Below are positions 60,505-64,000 of a stretch of 64,000 nt of DNA, one piece after another. The stretch's first letter is position 1. The number at the start of each line of letters is the position of its first letter. The stretch spans positions 72,247 to 136,246 of the forward strand of contig CACFNI010000001.1 of assembly GCA_902567765.1 (NCBI GenBank), given 5' to 3'. The notes under the pieces are model-generated. The model did no database searches. It saw nothing but the letters and a program-made list of their open reading frames with translations, and was not told the DNA's origin. Both the position numbers and the translations under genes were made by a program. This stretch comes from an uncultured Pelagibacteraceae bacterium. Its GTDB lineage: Bacteria; Pseudomonadota; Alphaproteobacteria; Pelagibacterales; Pelagibacteraceae.

Positions 60505-61695
60505 CTAACGAGCTTTTTTAATGGATGCTAGAGTAATTTCCTTTATTTCTTCTAAAGTTGCTTTTCTAGGATTTTGTCCATAGGCTTGATCTTTCATTGA
60601 TTTTTCAGCAATTCTATCAACACAATCCTCGGGGACTCCAATTTCGCTCAAACTTTTTGGAATTTTAATTCTATCAAGAATGTTTTCAATGTTTGATATA
60701 AATGCATCTACAGAATGATCTTTAAATTGCATAGCCTCTGACATTCTTTTAACTTTTTCTTCCATACCTGGTAAATTATATTTTAAAACAACTGGTAATA
60801 TAATTGCATTTGTTAAGCCATGGTGGGTATTAAATTCAGCTCCAACCATGTGTGCTATAGCATGGACCAAACCTAGACCTTTTAAAAAAGAAATACCTGC
60901 TAAACAGGATCCAACATGCATTCCACCTCTTGCTACTAAATTTTTTGGTTCTTCTACTGCTGTAATTAAAGATTTTGATATCAATGATAATCCCTCTAAA
61001 GCAGCACCATCACACATAGGATTAAAACCAGGAACACAATAACCTTCGATTGCATGAATTAATGCATCTGCTCCTGTCCAAGCTGTTAAATTTGATGGAA
61101 GTCCAATGGTTAGTTCAGGATCAATTAATGCTAACGAAGGTCTAACATCTGGGTGCCACATACAAAATTTCATGCCTTCTTTTAAATAAGTAACCATAGC
61201 TGAAATTTCTGTTTCAGCTCCAGTTCCAGCAGTTGTAGGAATAGTTATAATTTTTGGGAATGGGTTATCCTTGCTAATTTTAGGCGGAGTTAATTCAAAC
61301 TCAAAATCTCTTAGTGGAACTTTATTATTTGCTGTAAGACATATCAATTTACCTCCATCCATTGCGCTGCCTCCACCAATTGCAATAATTGAATCATGAT
61401 TTCCATCTTTATATTTTTTGCAACCAACTGAAACTTCATCTTCTCGTGGATTGGGAGATATATCAAAAAATAAATCTGATTTTACATTTGAGTTTGCTAA
61501 ATAACTTTGAAGATTTGTAATAAATGGTAACTTTGGACTTCCTTTATCAGTAACTATTAAAGGATTTTTAATATCTAAATTGTTACAAATATTACCTATT
61601 TCTTTCAGTCTACCAGGGCCATAAGCAACATTGGTTGGAAATGTCCAATCTTGATTTGATAAAATATCAGTTTCGTTCAGTTTAAAATTTTGCAT
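60505..61695 (-). CDS. iron-containing alcohol dehydrogenase
   Basis: 396 aa type III ADH. The NAD site is IAIGGGSAMDGGK (about residues 105-117). Metal ligands lie in WTGADALIHAIEGY, VHAIAHMVGA and THHGLTNA. It interconverts an alcohol and an aldehyde, plausibly feeding the aldehyde dehydrogenase at 55436. Substrate unknown. Confidence 0.93.
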   Translation of the reverse strand: MQNFKLNETDILSNQDWTFPTNVAYGPGRLKEIGNICNNLDIKNPLIVTDKGSPKLPFITNLQSYLANSNVKSDLFFDISPNPREDEVSVGCKKYKDGNHDSIIAIGGGSAMDGGKLICLTANNKVPLRDFEFELTPPKISKDNPFPKIITIPTTAGTGAETEISAMVTYLKEGMKFCMWHPDVRPSLALIDPELTIGLPSNLTAWTGADALIHAIEGYCVPGFNPMCDGAALEGLSLISKSLITAVEEPKNLVARGGMHVGSCLAGISFLKGLGLVHAIAHMVGAEFNTHHGLTNAIILPVVLKYNLPGMEEKVKRMSEAMQFKDHSVDAFISNIENILDRIKIPKSLSEIGVPEDCVDRIAEKSMKDQAYGQNPRKATLEEIKEITLASIKKAR

Positions 61696-61742
61696 TTAAT
61701 ATTGTCAATTTATTTTATACTATCAATTATATCAAAAAGTAA

Positions 61743-62675
61743 ATGAAGAATTCATCCATTAAATCTAGCTCAAGAACAATTTTGCTCTCAGTTGGGGCTA
61801 TGATACTTGGGGTTCTTTTTATTGACATTTATGGAATAATTATCAAATTTTTAGGCGATGCTTACTCTACAAATCAAGTAGTTTTATTTAGAAATTTGTT
61901 TGCAATTATACCCTTGTTGATATTAATTTTTTATACCAACGAAAATTTAAAAATATTTAAAAAAATAACTAAAAAATTTATTATTCTTTGCTTTGTTAGA
62001 GGTCAATGTTTTTTATTTATGAACGTTTTTTATTTTATAGCAATTAATAATATGGATTTTGCAACTGCATCAACATTGACATTTTCAGCAACTTTCTTCA
62101 TTGTAATTTTATCTATACTCTTCTTAAATGATAAAGTTGGTATCTATCGATGGTCTGCAGTATTTATAGGATTTATAGGAGTTGCAATGATAATGAAACC
62201 AACCAGTGATGTATTTTCTTATTACTCTATTTATCCAGTTATGGTTGGTCTATTATACTCAATCGCAATTATAATTCTCAAATTTATTCCAGTATACAAT
62301 TCAACAGCTAAGATTCAATTTTACTCTTTAATATCATCTATAATTGGTGCCGTTATACTTTTAGCTATCACGCTTGATACTAAATTTATTCAAAGTTACC
62401 AAGATTTATTGATGTTGGTTTCTATTGGAGTATTGGGAGGATCAGCAGGAATTCTTTTTATTTATGCGTATAGATTAATTGAAGCAAGTAAGCTTGCAGT
62501 ATTTGAATATTTGGCAATACCATCTTCCTTTTTTCTCGGTTGGCTTTTTTTTGATGAAACACCAATTGATCAACTTTTTCCAGGAGTATTAGGAATTATT
62601 TTGGCAGGAATGATTATTATATGGAGAGATAAAAAAAAGAAAAAGACGTTTAGGGTAAGTAAAAAAGTTTATTAA
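61743..62675 (+). CDS. EamA/DMT-family transporter
   Basis: 310 aa with about ten membrane helices; PTSDVF follows the first repeat and FEYLAIPSSFFLGWLFFDETP is the common end motif of the second. Divergent from the Fe-ADH over 47 nt. Its last codons overlap the convergent ABC gene by 4 nt. Substrate unknown. Confidence 0.88.
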   Translation: MKNSSIKSSSRTILLSVGAMILGVLFIDIYGIIIKFLGDAYSTNQVVLFRNLFAIIPLLILIFYTNENLKIFKKITKKFIILCFVRGQCFLFMNVFYFIAINNMDFATASTLTFSATFFIVILSILFLNDKVGIYRWSAVFIGFIGVAMIMKPTSDVFSYYSIYPVMVGLLYSIAIIILKFIPVYNSTAKIQFYSLISSIIGAVILLAITLDTKFIQSYQDLLMLVSIGVLGGSAGILFIYAYRLIEASKLAVFEYLAIPSSFFLGWLFFDETPIDQLFPGVLGIILAGMIIIWRDKKKKKTFRVSKKVY

Positions 62676-63718
62676 ACTTTTGATTTCATTGATTGCATAA
62701 CAATAGATCTATCAATCTCACCAAGTAACTTTCCTGATGAAGAACAAACTACTGGGTATGCTTGATCACCCTTGCTTAATTGATCAATTAAAGTTTCAAT
62801 CTTTGAATTATCCTCTATACAGTTTTCTTTTTTTTCAAATTTTTTCTTTGTTTCAGCACAACATTCTTTTCTCATTACTTTTCCTGCACTAAGAACTTTA
62901 TATTTTGGAACATCTTCACAGAAATCTTTAACATATTGGTCTTTTGGATTAGAAACTATTTCTTCCGGGGTTCCAATTTGTGAGATCTCACCATCCTTCA
63001 TTATAGCTATATGGTCACCCATTTTAATTGCTTCTAAAAAATCATGTGTAATAAAAACCATAGTTCGTTGAAGTTTTTCTTGAATTTTTAAAAGTTCATC
63101 TTGCATCTCTCTTCTTATAAGTGGATCTAGCGCTGAAAATGGTTCATCAAAAATTAAAATTTCAGGATCTACTGCTAAGGCTCTTGCTAGGCCTACTCTT
63201 TGTTGCATACCACCAGAGAGTTCTCTAGGATAATTATTTTGCCAACCATCTAATCCAACCATTTTTAAAACTTCCATAGATTTTTCTAGCCTTATATTTT
63301 TTTTTGTACCTCTAACTTCTAAACCATATCCAATATTTTCTATAACTGTTCTATGTGGAAAAAGTCCAAAATGTTGAAATACCATACTCATTTTATTTCT
63401 TCTAAGTTCTAATAAATCTTTAGAGCTCATTTTAGTAACATCAACATCATCCATTTTAACTGTTCCAGATGTAGGTTCTATTAGTCTTGAAATACATCTG
63501 ACTAAAGTAGATTTTCCACTACCTGACAATCCCATTACTACGAAAGTCTCACCTTTTTGAATTGAAAAACTCACATCCTTAACAGCAACAACATGCCCAG
63601 TTTTTTCATGTACTTCTTTAATTGATAAATTTGTATCTAAATTTTTTATTATTCTTTTTTCATCTGGACCAAATAGCTTCCATATGTTGCTACAGGTAAT
63701 TTTTTGGTCTTTATTCAT
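62672..63718 (-). CDS. glycine betaine/proline-type ABC transporter ATPase (ProV-like)
   Basis: 348 aa. Walker A GLSGSGKST, Q-loop FQHFGLFPHRTV, signature LSGGMQQR and Walker B ILIFDEPF. It opens with KITCSNIWKLFGPDEKRIIK as ProV/OpuAA do. The C-terminus is only one degenerate CBS-like unit, preceded by a Cys-rich segment (RKECCAETKKKFEKKENC). The partial permease at 63797 on the other strand supports osmolyte import. Confidence 0.9.
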   Translation of the reverse strand: MNKDQKITCSNIWKLFGPDEKRIIKNLDTNLSIKEVHEKTGHVVAVKDVSFSIQKGETFVVMGLSGSGKSTLVRCISRLIEPTSGTVKMDDVDVTKMSSKDLLELRRNKMSMVFQHFGLFPHRTVIENIGYGLEVRGTKKNIRLEKSMEVLKMVGLDGWQNNYPRELSGGMQQRVGLARALAVDPEILIFDEPFSALDPLIRREMQDELLKIQEKLQRTMVFITHDFLEAIKMGDHIAIMKDGEISQIGTPEEIVSNPKDQYVKDFCEDVPKYKVLSAGKVMRKECCAETKKKFEKKENCIEDNSKIETLIDQLSKGDQAYPVVCSSSGKLLGEIDRSIVMQSMKSKV

Positions 63719-63796
63719 TCTTAAACTTATAATTTATAGTTAAAATACACAATATTTTGCTTTAAAAGTAAATTTAATTATTCTAATTTTATAAAT

Positions 63797-64000
63797 ATGT
63801 CTAGTATTACCGAAACTATGGAAAAATCAAACCAATATAAAAATATAATAACTTATTCAATTATTAGTATAGTTTTTCTGATAGCTCTTTGGCTATCTTC
63901 TCAAAGTGAAGGTCCATCGAAATTTCCAAAATTTGTAACCGATGAGTTTACTTTTACTGCGTGGGTAAATGAAGGGGAAGATTTTTTAAAAAAGAACTAT
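63797..64000 (+). CDS. ProW-like ABC permease, N-terminus only
   Basis: My translation from ATG 63797 gives 68 residues that run off the window. It has one membrane helix (about 18-33, IITYSIISIVFLIALWL), then DEFTFTAWVNEGEDFLKKNY. A first helix followed by an FTxWVNxxxDFL segment is typical of betaine/proline permeases. It is divergent from the ATPase gene across 78 nt; in other genomes the genes are usually in one operon. Confidence 0.65.
   Translation, partial: MSSITETMEKSNQYKNIITYSIISIVFLIALWLSSQSEGPSKFPKFVTDEFTFTAWVNEGEDFLKKNY

Overview
The window looks like a chromosomal segment of a SAR11-type marine alphaproteobacterium (Pelagibacterales). The DNA is very AT-rich with Lys/Asn/Ile-rich proteins. 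Gaps between genes are often 0-10 nt, and many genes overlap by 1-20 nt. The gene content fits a streamlined marine oligotroph: one tuf upstream of tRNA-Trp/secE, citramalate synthase, the 2-methylcitrate cycle, a TRAP transporter and a betaine-type ABC transporter. The assignment rests on gene content and order, not on a database search.

Layout. 1-10046: transcription/translation superoperon read leftward: tRNA-Tyr, tRNA-Gly, tuf, tRNA-Trp, secE, nusG, rplK, rplA, rplJ, rplL, rpoB and rpoC (cut by the window edge). 10047-18530: accessory tRNA zone with rlmB, tRNA-Thr and a 1.5-kb two-gene island, nadK, tRNA-Leu and two tandem ~2.5-kb cassettes. 18530-22161: a small surface-polysaccharide cluster (DegT-like enzyme, GT2, FkbM methyltransferase). 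22161-30155: cinA-like, sfsA, map, then purB-C-S-Q-L, bolA and grxD. 30161-39152, leftward: rpsD, trmJ, cimA, cysS, nadE, aroG class II, glmS and a lone GlmU acetyltransferase domain. 39225-44045: gph, lysE-like, prpD-B-C. 44052-46987: nrdB, nrdA. 47144-51278: phosphomannomutase, two TauE-type permeases, dusA. 51268-54153: TRAP transporter. 54244-61695: an uncharacterised catabolic neighbourhood (CaiB CoA-transferase, aldehyde dehydrogenase, VOC protein, frameshifted homocysteine methyltransferase homologue, amidase, Fe-alcohol dehydrogenase, DMT exporter). 61743-64000: a second DMT permease and a divergent proV/proW-like pair.

Most notable: a tandem array of tRNA-anchored cassettes at tRNA-Leu(TAA). 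A 99-bp direct repeat (38-nt tRNA 5' half cut at the anticodon loop, plus its promoter) occurs at 13237, 15891 and 18413. It bounds two cassettes of 2654 and 2522 bp. Each cassette carries an 11-bp tandem doublet near both ends and a set of 10-bp-phased repeats at its right end, and the two right ends have identical 146-bp spacing. Neither cassette encodes a recombinase. One carries a minimal Anbu-proteasome/ATP-grasp pair, the other a propeller-plus-autotransporter outer-membrane protein. About 2.3 kb away, tRNA-Thr(TGT) has a decayed 3'-half copy 1.5 kb downstream, with four 11-bp iterons just after the intact gene. I read these as small non-autonomous integrative elements that use tRNA genes and an integrase supplied in trans.
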